A stretch of DNA of 64,000 nucleotides from the NCBI RefSeq assembly GCF_002355215.1, contig NZ_AP014612.1:496001-560000 (forward strand), read 5' to 3'. This document shows, piece after piece, positions 35,434 through 45,003 of the stretch. Numbering within the stretch: position 1 is the stretch's first letter; every line of letters begins with the position of its first letter. The stretch comes from Streptococcus troglodytae. Lineage in GTDB: Bacteria; Bacillota; Bacilli; Lactobacillales; Streptococcaceae. The translations under genes were made by a program, and so were the position numbers. The notes under the pieces are model-generated. The model was not told where the DNA came from, ran no database searches, and saw only the letters and a list, made by a program, of their open reading frames with translations.

Positions 35434-35931
35434 ATGAAAAATCAAGAAAAAATTTCGGCTTATCAAATTTTACTGGCTCAGGCACAATCGATGTTTGCCA
35501 ATGAAACAAATGCTTTGGCCAATTTAGCCAATGCTACAGCCATGCTGAATAAGACCCTTCCTAATGCTATCTTTACAGGATTTTATCTTTTTGACGGTGA
35601 AAAACTTGTCTTAGGTCCTTTCCAAGGCGGTGTCTCTTGTGTGCGTATTGCTCTTGGAAAGGGTGTCTGTGGTCAGGCTGCTGCCAAAAAACAAACACTT
35701 ATCGTAGGAGATGTCACCAAGCATGATAATTATATTTCCTGCGATTCAGCCGCTATGAGTGAAATTGTTATTCCTATGGTAAAAGACGGTCAGCTTATTG
35801 GTGTGCTGGATTTAGATTCACACTTAGTTGGTGATTATGATGTTATAGATCAAGGCTATTTAGAACAATTTGTGACAATTCTTCTGGAAAAAACAAATTG
35901 GCATTTTGACATGTTTGGAGTGAAAAACTGA
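35434..35931 (+). CDS. Free methionine-(R)-sulfoxide reductase, GAF domain
   Basis: A 165-residue GAF-fold enzyme that reduces free methionine-R-sulfoxide. The fRMsr cysteines are present: [19 protein letters not shown] (two Cys) and the resolving/catalytic Cys in [16 protein letters not shown]; the DLDS end of the GAF fold follows. The family start is MxxxEKxxxYQ, matching ATG 35434. This ATG lies 6 nt after an extended -10, so the transcript may be leaderless. Its TGA overlaps the dnaX ATG (TGATG), a conserved streptococcal pairing. Confidence 0.92.
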   Translation: MKNQEKISAYQILLAQAQSMFANETNALANLANATAMLNKTLPNAIFTGFYLFDGEKLVLGPFQGGVSCVRIALGKGVCGQAAAKKQTLIVGDVTKHDNYISCDSAAMSEIVIPMVKDGQLIGVLDLDSHLVGDYDVIDQGYLEQFVTILLEKTNWHFDMFGVKN

Positions 35932-37604
35932 TGTACCAAGCGCTTTATCGAAAATATCGAAGTCAGACTTTTGATGAAATGGTAGGGCAGGAAGTTGCGG
36001 CAAAAACTTTGAAACAGGCTGTCGCTTCAGAGAAGATTAGTCATGCCTATCTTTTTTCTGGACCAAGAGGAACAGGAAAAACCAGTGCTGCTAAGATTTT
36101 CGCCAAAGCCATGAACTGTCCTCATCAAACAGATGGAGAACCTTGCAATAACTGTGATATTTGCCATGACATTACCAACGGAAGTCTGGAAGATGTGATT
36201 GAAATTGATGCTGCTTCTAACAATGGTGTTGATGAGATCCGTGAAATTCGTGATAAGTCAACCTATGCTCCTAGCCGTGCCACTTATAAGGTTTATATCA
36301 TTGACGAAGTACACATGCTCTCAACAGGGGCTTTCAATGCCCTTTTGAAAACTTTGGAAGAACCGACAGAAAATGTTGTCTTTATTTTGGCAACAACTGA
36401 ATTACATAAGATTCCAGCTACTATCCTTTCACGCGTCCAGCGTTTTGAATTTAAGGCTATCAAAACCAAGGCCATCAAAGAGCATTTGGCAGACATTCTT
36501 AAAAAAGAAGGCCTCAGCTTTGATGAAGAAGCATTGAGTTTGATTGCCAGACGTGCTGAAGGGGGCATGCGTGATGCCCTGTCTATTTTGGATCAGGCTC
36601 TTAGCTTAACGAATGATAATGATGTTTCGCTAGAAATAGCTGAAGAAATCACTGGCAGTATCAGCTTAAGAGCACTGGATCAGTATGTGGCTGACCTTTT
36701 GGTACATGAAACTCAGCAGGCACTCAGTGATTTGGATACTATTTTTGACAATGGAAAGAGCATGAGCCGTTTTGCGACAGATCTTTTAAATTATCTGCGT
36801 GACCTTCTGGTTGTCCAAGCGGGTGGAGAAAACACACATCAAGGAGAAGCATTTGACAGAAATCTCGCCTTGTCACAAGACACTATTTTTCAAATGATTG
36901 ACATTGTGACCAAAAGTCTACCAGAAATCAAAAACGGAACACATCCCAAGATTTATGCGGAAATGATGACCATTCGTCTATCCAAAAATGACCAGAAACT
37001 GCATTCAGTTCAAGATTTACCGGATAATATTGCTCAAGAAATTGAAACGCTCAAATCAGAGATTAAAGAACTCAAAAAAAGCTTGCAATCTCTGGAAAAA
37101 GGCAAGCCTTTCAAAGTGACCAAGGTTCAAAAGACTTCTTTTCGCTATAAAGTGGATAAGGACAAGGTCATGACCATTATGCGAGAAACTGTGGCAGATA
37201 GTCAAAAATCGCGTGAGTATTTAGAAGCCCTCAAAAGTTCTTGGAATGAAATTTTAGACAGTATTTCACCTCAAGATCGAGCCCTTTTAATGGGATCCGA
37301 ACCTGTTCTGGCTAATAGTGAAAATGCTATTCTGGCCTTTGATGCTGCCTTTAATGCCGAACAGGCTATGAAACGCTCAGATCTCAATGCTATGTTTGGC
37401 AATATCATGAGCCAGGCTTCTGGCTTTTCCCCAAAAATTATGGCTGTGCCAAGAGCTGAGTTTGATGCTATCCGCAGCGAATTTGCTCATAGCCTAAAGG
37501 CAGACAAAGATGATTCTCAGGAAGAAAAAACAGAAGCAACAAAAGCGTTTATCCCAGAAGGTTTTGATTTCTTAGCGGATAAAATTGTTCTTGAAGAAGA
37601 CTAA
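35931..37604 (+). CDS. dnaX: DNA polymerase III subunit gamma/tau
   Basis: A 557-residue clamp-loader subunit. AAA+ domain: Walker A GPRGTGKT (44-51), zinc module Cys63-Cys72-Cys75-Cys78, Walker B VYIIDEVHMLS, and the SRC-like region ILSRVQRFEFK. The lid, collar domain and a charged C-terminal tau region that binds the polymerase follow. No internal frameshift to a short gamma form is evident. It overlaps the fRMsr stop by 1 nt and ends at a strong terminator. Confidence 0.96.
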   Translation: MYQALYRKYRSQTFDEMVGQEVAAKTLKQAVASEKISHAYLFSGPRGTGKTSAAKIFAKAMNCPHQTDGEPCNNCDICHDITNGSLEDVIEIDAASNNGVDEIREIRDKSTYAPSRATYKVYIIDEVHMLSTGAFNALLKTLEEPTENVVFILATTELHKIPATILSRVQRFEFKAIKTKAIKEHLADILKKEGLSFDEEALSLIARRAEGGMRDALSILDQALSLTNDNDVSLEIAEEITGSISLRALDQYVADLLVHETQQALSDLDTIFDNGKSMSRFATDLLNYLRDLLVVQAGGENTHQGEAFDRNLALSQDTIFQMIDIVTKSLPEIKNGTHPKIYAEMMTIRLSKNDQKLHSVQDLPDNIAQEIETLKSEIKELKKSLQSLEKGKPFKVTKVQKTSFRYKVDKDKVMTIMRETVADSQKSREYLEALKSSWNEILDSISPQDRALLMGSEPVLANSENAILAFDAAFNAEQAMKRSDLNAMFGNIMSQASGFSPKIMAVPRAEFDAIRSEFAHSLKADKDDSQEEKTEATKAFIPEGFDFLADKIVLEED

Positions 37605-37633
37605 AAAAGAAATTCCGAGAGGAATTTTCTTTT
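37605..37633 (+). terminator. Terminator of dnaX
   Basis: AAAAGAAATTCC and GGAATTTTCTTTT form the stem around GAGA. Confidence 0.85.
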
Positions 37634-37643
37634 AGAATGAGGA

Positions 37644-37700
37644 CAAACCTAATTTTCAACGTAAAATTTTTTAACTCTGCAAATTTCAATTTCCTTTTTA
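37644..37700 (+). repeat. Second repeat type, truncated copy
   Basis: gacaaac, ttttcaacgtaaaa and the ctctgca core match 51289-51330. The 3' block gagactttccgctg is absent. Confidence 0.5.
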
Positions 37701-37710
37701 ACAAACATGA

Positions 37711-37747
37711 AAGAAAATTCTGACATGAATTTTCTTTTTGGTACAAT
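37711..37747 (+). promoter_or_regulatory. Terminator fused to an extended -10 promoter, DUF3272 gene
   Basis: AAGAAAATTC (37711-37720) and GAATTTTCTT (37727-37736) form a stem followed by TTT. TGGTACAAT (37739-37747) starts on the last T. The -10 ends 6 nt before ATG 37754. Confidence 0.6.
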
Positions 37748-37753
37748 AATAAT

Positions 37754-37948
37754 ATGTTAAAACAAGACTTCATTATCATGCTGATAACGACTGTGACTGA
37801 AACCATCTTTTTTAATAATGCGATTTTTGAAGGTCAATTCTTTTGGGCTGGTTTTTGGGGGCTTCTGCTCCTTCGCAGTCTGCGCAAGACTTATGTTATC
37901 AGCAAGTTTACCAAGGCCATCTTATCAGCTACCAAGAAGAAAGACTGA
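37754..37948 (+). CDS. DUF3272 family small membrane protein
   Basis: A 64-residue protein with one hydrophobic segment (about residues 5-15) and a second, aromatic-rich one (FFWAGFWGLLLL, 29-40), then a basic tail. It matches DUF3272, a streptococcal family of unknown function found next to dnaX. No SD precedes the ATG; the promoter ends 6 nt before it, so leaderless translation is likely. Its last 20 nt overlap the end of birA on the other strand. Confidence 0.7.
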   Translation: MLKQDFIIMLITTVTETIFFNNAIFEGQFFWAGFWGLLLLRSLRKTYVISKFTKAILSATKKKD

Positions 37949-38864
37949 CTTCACCGCTGTTAAGGATTTTTTTCTGCCCATTTTCTAATTGTACGATGAG
38001 CTGTCCCGTATCTGTAATATCTGTCGCAATCCCTTTATAAACCCTGTTATTTTCAATGAAAGTCACTTGTCTGTCTAAGACGAGTGATTTTTCTTTATAG
38101 ACCCTTATCAGATCAGCCTTGGGAATATTAAAGAAAATGTTCCAGATTTCAGAGATAAGCTGGTTGCGCGTGATCGTAGGCTTTTCAGAAAAAACACTGG
38201 CTGCCTTGCTCTGCAATTCCTCAGGAAAATCAGTCACATGAAAATTAATGCCCATACCAATGATAACATCGGTAATCAAGCCTGTCTCAATAGAAGAAAC
38301 AGCCTCGGTCAAAATACCAGCCACCTTTTTACCATGCAAATAAATATCATTGACCCACTTGATGTCTGTTTCAATCTCAGTCAAGCGAGAAATGGCCTTA
38401 ACCACACTGGTAGCAGCCATAAGTGTATAGGAAGGTAATTGCTTAAAAGGCAATTCAGGGTGCAGATGCATAGACATATAAATGCCTCCAGTTTCAGGAG
38501 TAAAAAACTGCCGACTAAAACGCCCCTTAGCAGCTGTCTGACTAGGCGCAAGATAAAGAGCAGGAGCAGGGTCCCCTTTTTCAATACCTGCCTTAGCATC
38601 CAGCTGTGTCGAAGAACTCTTCTCATTGAAAAAGACCTTGATACCAGTCATTTGCTCAATCTCATCCGGCAAAAAAAGATCCCCCGAAAGCAAGCGATAC
38701 CCACGATTCTTAACCGATTCAATGACCAGCCCCTTACTTTCTAAAGTCTGAATCGCCTTCCAAACAGCCGTCCGAGAAATACCCAAATCTTTTCCCAGAA
38801 CCTCACCTGTCACAAAATTATCCGCCTGCGAAAGCACCTGATAAATTTTCTCATACGTTTTCAT
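37929..38864 (-). CDS. birA: Biotin-[acetyl-CoA-carboxylase] ligase / repressor
   Basis: A 311-residue bifunctional BirA. An N-terminal winged helix (KTYEKIYQVLSQADNFVTGE..., recognition part ISRTAVWKAIQTLESKG) is followed by the ligase core with the biotinyl-AMP loop AAKGRFSRQFFTPETGGIYM (the GRGRxxRxW-type segment) and the catalytic Lys in DIKWVNDIYLHGKKVAGIL, then an SH3-like end. It activates biotin and attaches it to carboxylase carrier protein. It borders the accessory cassette at 39.1 kb; metK lies on the other side. Confidence 0.95.
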   Translation of the reverse strand: MKTYEKIYQVLSQADNFVTGEVLGKDLGISRTAVWKAIQTLESKGLVIESVKNRGYRLLSGDLFLPDEIEQMTGIKVFFNEKSSSTQLDAKAGIEKGDPAPALYLAPSQTAAKGRFSRQFFTPETGGIYMSMHLHPELPFKQLPSYTLMAATSVVKAISRLTEIETDIKWVNDIYLHGKKVAGILTEAVSSIETGLITDVIIGMGINFHVTDFPEELQSKAASVFSEKPTITRNQLISEIWNIFFNIPKADLIRVYKEKSLVLDRQVTFIENNRVYKGIATDITDTGQLIVQLENGQKKILNSGEVSLSSW

Positions 38865-39081
38865 AACCCAACCTCAACCACAAATGAATTTCTTATTGCT
38901 ATTGTAGCATAAAAAAGCAAGAAAAAATGGAAAGAGAAACACCAGAAGACAAATGAGAAGTTTTAGTGGAGAAAGTATCAAGGACGATGGAAGAAGAAGG
39001 AGGTGAAAATTAAAAGAAGAATGCCTTGAGCGAAGATGTAAAAATAGCTGAACCGTAATATTTCTGTAACTTTTTAAATAG
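38865..39081 (+). other. Left flank of the accessory cassette
   Basis: An A/G-rich stretch after the birA start, without a gene. No direct repeat or integrase site is recognised. The cassette promoter follows. Confidence 0.45.
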
Positions 39082-39090
39082 TGGTATAAT
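39082..39090 (+). promoter_or_regulatory. Extended -10 promoter of the accessory cassette
   Basis: TGGTATAAT with no clear -35. The expected +1 is near a GTG at 39098. Confidence 0.55.
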
Positions 39091-39151
39091 AATAAGTGTG
39101 AATAAATATTTAGTAAAAATATATTTAAAGAAAAAGAGTTACGAGGGATTT

Positions 39152-39531
39152 ATGGATAAGCATATTTCCGTATATGAAATTAATGAAACCATTAATGAAG
39201 TAAAACTTAATAAAGAAAAAATTGCCAACATAGCAAATATCTTTGATACAATCATTGGTGTTCTGGATGGGAAAACAAATCACAAAGCAATTATTGCGGA
39301 AATCAAGGACAATGAAAGTCTTTTGAAAGAATATTATACTAATAAAGATAATTACCAAATTAAAAGTTTTGTGGAAAAACTTTTATTAGCAGAAAAAGGA
39401 AATAAAGCTAAACGTAAAAAAGTATCAGAGAAGGTTTCTTATTTGTAAGAGAATCTAAATATGATTTAACACTACTAAAAAGGTTTATAAAGAAAATTCT
39501 TAGTAATTGGATTGATAAAAATAAAAGATAG
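39152..39531 (+). CDS. Unrecognised small protein of the accessory cassette, frameshifted
   Basis: MDKHISVYEINETINEVKLN... is a charged, helical protein I do not recognise. As read it stops at 39448 (KKVSEKVSYL). One extra A in the run 39416-39421 continues it as SIREGFLFVRESKYDLTLLK and RFIKKILSNWIDKNKR to 39531, giving 126 residues with a basic C-terminus. ATG 39152 has GAGGG 4-5 nt upstream; an in-frame GTG at 39098 lies about where the promoter at 39082 would start transcription. It is AT-rich like the next three genes and unlike birA and metK. It could be an adaptor or an unrelated passenger. Confidence 0.5.
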
Positions 39532-39698
39532 TGATAAATCTTATTATGCTAGCCTAAACAAGCTGTAAATTTAGTTTTTCTTATCGTGATATTTACAATG
39601 GAACCAACAAATTGATAAGATATACTCAAAAAAATCAATAAAGGCTCTATTACAAAAGCCGTCTATTTAAACTTAACTTTATTAACATGGAGGTATAA

Positions 39699-40470
39699 AT
39701 GACTAAGAAAAAGAATAGTAAAAAGGAAATGATTAAGATAGTTTATTTTGATGAACCCTCTGCAAGTGATTATAATGTTATCAAAGGTGGAGGACAAATT
39801 GATTGGACTTTGGAACAAATAAAGAAAATTAGCAAAAATTATTGGTGAAATTGAGGCTCAAGCTAAGGCAGGATTTAACTTATTTTCTTATCTTAAAGCT
39901 GCAGTATCAGGTAAGGTAAGTACTGGTGTTGATATTGGGACTTCAAGTCTTGTTAATAGTACAGTAACTAATACAATTTTAACTGATTATATTTTAAACG
40001 CTGATAAAGATAAGAATATTAAAAAGTTTGAGAACTGCTCTGTTTATGCTCCAAAAGATTCTGTGACCATATATAGAATGTATAGTTCATATTTGAACAT
40101 TGTTCCTAAAGAGGAAATCCCTATTAATTTAGAAGGTCTCAATAATGCTATTTTAGGGGAGCGAGGATATTATCAAATGCTAGCTTATGAAGAATCCGCG
40201 AATAAGTCAGTTCTTAGATTTAATATAAATGCTTTTAAGAATAATTATACACTTGCTGATTTGACTAAAATGGACTTATGTTATTATGCAGTAAAAGTTG
40301 GGCAAACCACTTTAGGACAGTTATCATTAGAAAAAGAATTTGATATTCAAGAACCAGAGATTAAAATTGATATTCAAAAAATTGTTACAGGTCAGAAAAA
40401 AATACTCAATAATGATGATTTTTTAGATGTTTATGATGTTGTTTTAGCGGGAGTAATGAGCAATGAATAA
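39699..40470 (+). CDS. DUF6414-like protein of the accessory cassette, frameshifted
   Basis: A 256-residue protein after correction. It begins MTKKKNSKKEMIKIVYFDEP (SD ggagg, 5-6 nt upstream) with SASDYNVIKGGGQIDW, typical of DUF6414 as I know it. As read, the first frame stops soon after IKKISKNYW; removing one A from 39825-39828 gives IKKLAKIIGEIEAQAKAGFN and the open frame to 40470. Middle parts are SLVNSTVTNTILTDYILNAD and VLRFNINAFKNNYTLADLTK. No catalytic motif is seen. It overlaps the AAA+ gene by 8 nt, so the two products probably act together. The family name comes from memory. Confidence 0.6.
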
Positions 40471-41569
40471 AGTAAATATATTTTATGGATCAAAAAGTAA
40501 ATTTAACGACTTAATTCCTAGCGAGTATAGGAGTTTAAGTGATTTAGCTTATCAATTTGACAATGATTCTAAAAACTTAAAACTTATAGTCCCTAATAAT
40601 GAAAGAAGATATCCGAAAGAAGAACCAAAAGAGAAAATAAACGTAAAGAACTTTGTTATTGGTTCGTCAGAATATGCAGGAGTAAATGAACATGTAATTA
40701 CTAATTTTATAAATTTTTTATCTAAATTTGAAGTTCAAAATTTATATGTACAAAATCCTCCGCAACAAATGTATGATCAAATTATTAGATTGTTCTCAAA
40801 ACCTAAAATTCAGTATCAAGAATACAAAAAATTAGAATTAAGACATTTAAAAGATATTAATTCCAAATATAATGATGTTATAATTGGTCAGGAATCAGTC
40901 AAATCCCATTTATTACAGGCTTTATTCCCACTTACTTTGAAGAATCGTCAGAAACCAATTGTTCTGTTATTTTATGGAAAATCAGAAGTGGGTAAAACAG
41001 AGACAGCTAAATATATTTCACAAATACTTAAGGAACCTATTTTTAGAAAGCAGTTTTCTATGTATCAAAATACTCAATTTGCAACGTATCTTTTTGGAGG
41101 TACTTATCAAGAAACTAGTTTTGCTAAAGATTTATTAGATCGAGAGTCTAATGTTTTATTACTTGATGAGTTTGATAAAGCGAATCCTATCTTTCATAGT
41201 GCTTTTTACCAATTATTTGATGAAGGTATTTATGAAGATAGAAACTATTCTTTGAAATTAAACAAATCAATCATTATTTGTACTTCTAACTATACTGATT
41301 TAAAGGACATTGAAGAGAATTTAGGGAGCGCTATTTACAATCGTTTTGATAAAATAATTAAGTTCAGTGACTTAAACAAAGAAGCTAAAAAACAAATTGG
41401 TGCAAAAGAGTATTCTAGACTTTCTCAGGAATTCAATTATGATTTACCTGAAGATATAAAAATTAGACTTGAAGAAGCTTATTTAAAGTGTGATAATGTA
41501 AGACAAATTCATCATACAATAGAAAATACTTTTTCTTTGTGTATTATAGATAACGAAATGAATAATTGA
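40463..41569 (+). CDS. Clp/torsin-like AAA+ ATPase of the accessory cassette
   Basis: A 368-residue protein with a ~130-residue N-terminal region of unknown fold and one AAA+ domain of the Clp/HslU/torsin class. Landmarks: IIGQESVKSHLLQALFPL at 140-157, Walker A GKSEVGKT (172-179), Walker B VLLLDEFDKANP (231-242), sensor-1 region IIICTSNY (270-277), and arginine-finger-like AIYNRFDKII. The LDEFDKA motif and the absence of a protease domain point to a remodelling ATPase that works on or with a partner. It overlaps the DUF6414-like gene by 8 nt; a PIN_8 gene follows 139 nt later. Codon use is very AT-rich. Confidence 0.8.
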   Translation: MNKVNIFYGSKSKFNDLIPSEYRSLSDLAYQFDNDSKNLKLIVPNNERRYPKEEPKEKINVKNFVIGSSEYAGVNEHVITNFINFLSKFEVQNLYVQNPPQQMYDQIIRLFSKPKIQYQEYKKLELRHLKDINSKYNDVIIGQESVKSHLLQALFPLTLKNRQKPIVLLFYGKSEVGKTETAKYISQILKEPIFRKQFSMYQNTQFATYLFGGTYQETSFAKDLLDRESNVLLLDEFDKANPIFHSAFYQLFDEGIYEDRNYSLKLNKSIIICTSNYTDLKDIEENLGSAIYNRFDKIIKFSDLNKEAKKQIGAKEYSRLSQEFNYDLPEDIKIRLEEAYLKCDNVRQIHHTIENTFSLCIIDNEMNN

Positions 41570-41708
41570 ATATTAGTGTACAATGTTTATATTCTTTTAT
41601 TTAAAGAATAGATTTGGCAAGGTTCAATAATTAATAGTTTTCCTTTTATGTAAAAATAAAACAGTCGAAACAGAAAATTTTAGAGAATTTAAAATATAGG
41701 AAAATAAT

Positions 41709-43036
41709 ATGAATAAATTAGAATTACTTAGATATGAATATCAAAAAGAAAATCGTTCACAAACTTTGTTTATATTTGACACAAATTTTTTGTTGTTACC
41801 TTTTAGATTATGGTCAAAAGGTGATGAAATTATAAATTTAATAAAAGATAATATTAGTACTGAACAAATATTTATTCCTTATATAATATTACTTGAATTT
41901 CATCGTAATATTGATTATGTTATTGAAAAAGTATCAAATTCATTACAAGGCATAAAAAAGTTAGATGGGAAGGCTTATGAACTAAATGTTGATGATTTTA
42001 CTAATGATTTAAAAATAAAATTATAAAAAATATATTTAAAGGTGATAGGTCAAATATTGAACAGTTGAAAAAGGAAATTGAGGAAACTATTTCGAATAAA
42101 TTACCAGAAATCCAAAGAGAAGTCGAAAATAACATAACTTCTATTAATAATGTTGTTAGTAAATATATTAAGCAACTTAATAAAGAAATAATAGAACCCT
42201 TAATTTCAAGAGATTATATTAAGAAATCTGAAATGAATATTAAATATTATAGCGAAGTTTTATTTGAAAAATGTTTAGGAGAAAAATATTCTGCCCAAAA
42301 GATTAAAAATATCGGAATAGAAGGTGAAAAAAGATTTAAAAATAATATTCCACCTGGTTTTCAAGATGATGAAAAATTTAAAAATATCGTAATTGATGGT
42401 GAAATTTTTCAAAATAAATTTGGAGACTATGCGATTTGGAAAGATATTATTGAATACTGTAAAAACAAAATCTCTATTAATGATAAGTTTACTAATGTGG
42501 TTATAGTATCAGATGATAAAAAAGAAGATTGGCGCAGTAATAAACAAAGTATGCGTTCTGAACTAAAACAAGAATTTTATTTTGAAACAGGTCTACCAAT
42601 TTCAATGTTATCTTCTGCAGAATTCATAGAAAAAGTATCAAATAATAGAGAACTTGCAAACGTTGCTAGAAAAACCGTTCAAGCTCTTGATCAGGAACTA
42701 ACAAAGCAAAAGGATCTAGATATTGAAGCGATTAATAATGGAAACTATGAATCATTAGTTGGGATTTGGAAAAATAGTCGTGGTGATATTTTAGATATAA
42801 AGTTTGATGGTCAAGTAAATGATGATATGAAACTGGTTAAGATCAAAAATTTAAATAGTACAAACAAAGTTCCATGTATTGGTATTGGTAATGGTTATAC
42901 TGGTGCTGCACTAGTTCTATTTAAAATAGGGTTTAAGAATCCATATGGTGATCAATCTGATATAAGTAAAGCTAGACTTATTCTAACTCAAAATGAAGGG
43001 GATTATCCAGCGGAAATGTATTATTATCGTCAATAA
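41709..43036 (+). CDS. PIN_8-type (DUF4935) nuclease-like protein of the accessory cassette, frameshifted
   Basis: A 442-residue protein after correction. The PIN start is FIFDTNFLLLPFR with Asp24, followed by a Glu at ~63 (ILLEFHRN). The second half has PPGFQDDEK (215-223), GDYAIWKDIIEY (239-250) and VSDDKKEDW (267-275), the acidic signature of PIN_8. The two halves are joined by adding one A at 42011-42015; as read the first frame stops at 42026. A helical insert (110-200) separates them. The last ~120 residues (SLVGIWKNSRGDILDIKFDG...) form a separate domain I cannot name. RNase activity is inferred from the fold. Confidence 0.75.
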
Positions 43037-43132
43037 TTTCCCTTCTTAAGTTTCTTTTAAGAATCCTATCTTATACTATAGTCATCCTAGCAATAGGAAT
43101 CCTAAAACTTTTCTTTTCATAAATCTCCTAAG

Positions 43133-43163
43133 AATCTCAGTCCATTCGGACTGGGATTTTTTT
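43133..43163 (+). terminator. Terminator of the accessory cassette
   Basis: AATCTCAGTCC and GGACTGGGATT form an 11-bp stem (one G-U) around ATTC, followed by TTTTTT. Confidence 0.9.
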
Positions 43164-43350
43164 GTGGTTAAATTCGCTGCTAAAACTTCTATTAAAAATA
43201 GTTATAACCAGCTGGTTGGAAAAAATATAGTGATTTATAGTTGATGGTAATTAAGCTATAAAATAGCAAGATATAAGCTATATTAGCTCTGAAAAATTAA
43301 GTTAAACCACTTATAAAAGACAAATTTAATGACTCTATTTAGTAAAAACG

Positions 43351-43359
43351 TGGTACAAT
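43351..43359 (+). promoter_or_regulatory. Extended -10 promoter of metK
   Basis: TGGTACAAT, about 12 nt before the riboswitch core starts. The 43164-43350 stretch before it shows no gene. Confidence 0.6.
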
Positions 43360-43370
43360 GGTAATATTAA

Positions 43371-43726
43371 TGAGTCCCGAAAAGGCGGCTTTTGTGTTTG
43401 AAATACTTTTATTCTTTGGTAACTTGTTGTGATAACCTTAAGTGCTAGCTGCAACATGGTTTCCTAGACTAAAAACATTTGCTCAACACAAGGGGCATTT
43501 TCTTAACTGTGGATTGCTCGGAAAGTTTTCAACTTTCAGCCGGTTCTTTGTAACTCGCTTCAAATGACTGCATCTAAAGTTGCTAGTCATTTGACGGTAG
43601 CCGCTATTGGCGGTCTGCCTCAGCGCCTTACTAACTTAACACGCGAAATTTGTGTTTGACAGGTTAGTAGGTCGCAAATTTCTCTTTTTTAGAGAAACAT
43701 CTATTTTTAAGGGGGGACATTTTATG
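43371..43726 (+). promoter_or_regulatory. SMK box (SAM-III) riboswitch of metK with a large insertion
   Basis: The 5' core gagtcccgaaaaggcgg lies at 43372-43388 and the 3' core, including the SD, ggggggac, at 43711-43718. GTCCC (43374-43378) can pair with GGGAC (43714-43718), the defining anti-SD/SD pairing that SAM stabilises to block metK translation. The two halves are usually separated by a short hairpin region; here about 270 nt intervene, including a hairpin of cttactaac and gttagtag (near 43629-43670). No transcription terminator is present. Confidence 0.82.
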
Positions 43727-44917
43727 TCAGAACGTAAACTTTTCACATCTGAATCGGTATCAGAAGGCCATCCTGATAAGATTGCCGATCAGATTTCAGA
43801 TGCTATTTTAGATGCTGTTTTAGCACAGGATCCCAAAGCCCATGTAGCTGCTGAAACAGCTGTTTATACAGGTTCAGTTCATGTTTTTGGGGAAATCTCT
43901 ACGACGGCCTATGTAGATATTAACCGTATCGTTCGTAATACCATTGCTGAGATTGGCTATACAGATACTGCTTATGGTTTTTCGGCAGAAACAGTTGGAG
44001 TGCATCCGTCATTGGTAGAGCAATCGCCTGATATCGCTCAAGGTGTTAATGAAGCTCTTGAGGTTCGTGGCCATCATGAGCAAGATGATCTGGATGTGAT
44101 CGGTGCAGGAGACCAAGGCCTCATGTTTGGCTTTGCCGTTGATGAGACGCCTGAACTCATGCCTTTGCCAATTTCTTTAGCTCATCGTTTGGTTAGAAAA
44201 TTGGCAGAGCTGAGAAAGTCGGGAGAAATTGCCTATCTTCGCCCTGATGCTAAGAGTCAGGTAACGGTTGAGTATGATGAAAATGACAAGCCCGTTCGTG
44301 TGGATACGGTTGTTATTTCAACACAGCATGATCCCGAAGCAACGAATGAGCAAATTCATCGGGATGTGATTGAAAAAGTCATTAAAGCTGTTATTCCAGC
44401 TGAATATCTTGATGCTAAGACCAAGTATCTCATCAATCCGACAGGCCGTTTTGTTATCGGCGGTCCTCAGGGAGATTCTGGCTTAACAGGGCGTAAGATT
44501 ATTGTTGATACTTATGGTGGCTATGCTCGTCATGGCGGCGGTGCTTTTTCTGGTAAGGATGCGACTAAGGTTGACCGTTCAGCTTCTTATGCGGCGCGTT
44601 ATATTGCTAAAAACATTGTAGCTGCAGGTTTGGCTAAGAAAGCAGAAGTGCAGCTGGCCTATGCCATTGGGGTTGCTCAGCCTGTTTCTGTTCGTGTGGA
44701 TACCTTTGGAACAGCGCTTGTTGCAGAAAGTAAACTGGAACAAGCAGTGCGTCAGATTTTTGATTTGCGTCCGGCCGGTATTATTAAGATGCTTGATCTG
44801 AAACGTCCTATCTATCGTCAAACAGCGGCTTACGGCCATGTTGGACGTACGGATATTGACTTACCTTGGGAAAAATTAGATAAAACTGAGGACTTGAAAA
44901 AGGCTGTCCAAGCATAA
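43724..44917 (+). CDS. metK: S-adenosylmethionine synthetase
   Basis: A 397-residue enzyme making SAM from methionine and ATP. N-terminus [20 protein letters not shown] (ATP-binding His16), [19 protein letters not shown], the P-loop-like [19 protein letters not shown] (active-site loop with Lys), and [19 protein letters not shown] are all intact. The ATG at 43724 directly follows the riboswitch SD ggggggac; an upstream in-frame TTG is ignored because it lies inside the riboswitch. Product feedback through the SMK box is expected. Confidence 0.97.
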   Translation: MSERKLFTSESVSEGHPDKIADQISDAILDAVLAQDPKAHVAAETAVYTGSVHVFGEISTTAYVDINRIVRNTIAEIGYTDTAYGFSAETVGVHPSLVEQSPDIAQGVNEALEVRGHHEQDDLDVIGAGDQGLMFGFAVDETPELMPLPISLAHRLVRKLAELRKSGEIAYLRPDAKSQVTVEYDENDKPVRVDTVVISTQHDPEATNEQIHRDVIEKVIKAVIPAEYLDAKTKYLINPTGRFVIGGPQGDSGLTGRKIIVDTYGGYARHGGGAFSGKDATKVDRSASYAARYIAKNIVAAGLAKKAEVQLAYAIGVAQPVSVRVDTFGTALVAESKLEQAVRQIFDLRPAGIIKMLDLKRPIYRQTAAYGHVGRTDIDLPWEKLDKTEDLKKAVQA

Positions 44918-44940
44918 AAGGCGGATTTTCCGCTTTTTTT
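44918..44940 (+). terminator. Terminator of metK
   Basis: AAGGCGG and CCGCTT form the stem around ATTTT, followed by a run of Ts. Confidence 0.85.
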
Positions 44941-45003
44941 GTGTTTATAAATTTCATTATTTTATAATAATTCAGTTAGTTTGAAATGTTGTGTAATATA
45001 TGA

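Noticed and set aside
39098-39151. GTG 39098 as a leaderless start of the first cassette gene
   Set aside because: It is in frame and sits near the expected +1, but ATG 39152 has an SD-like GAGGG. The ATG was preferred; the GTG remains possible.
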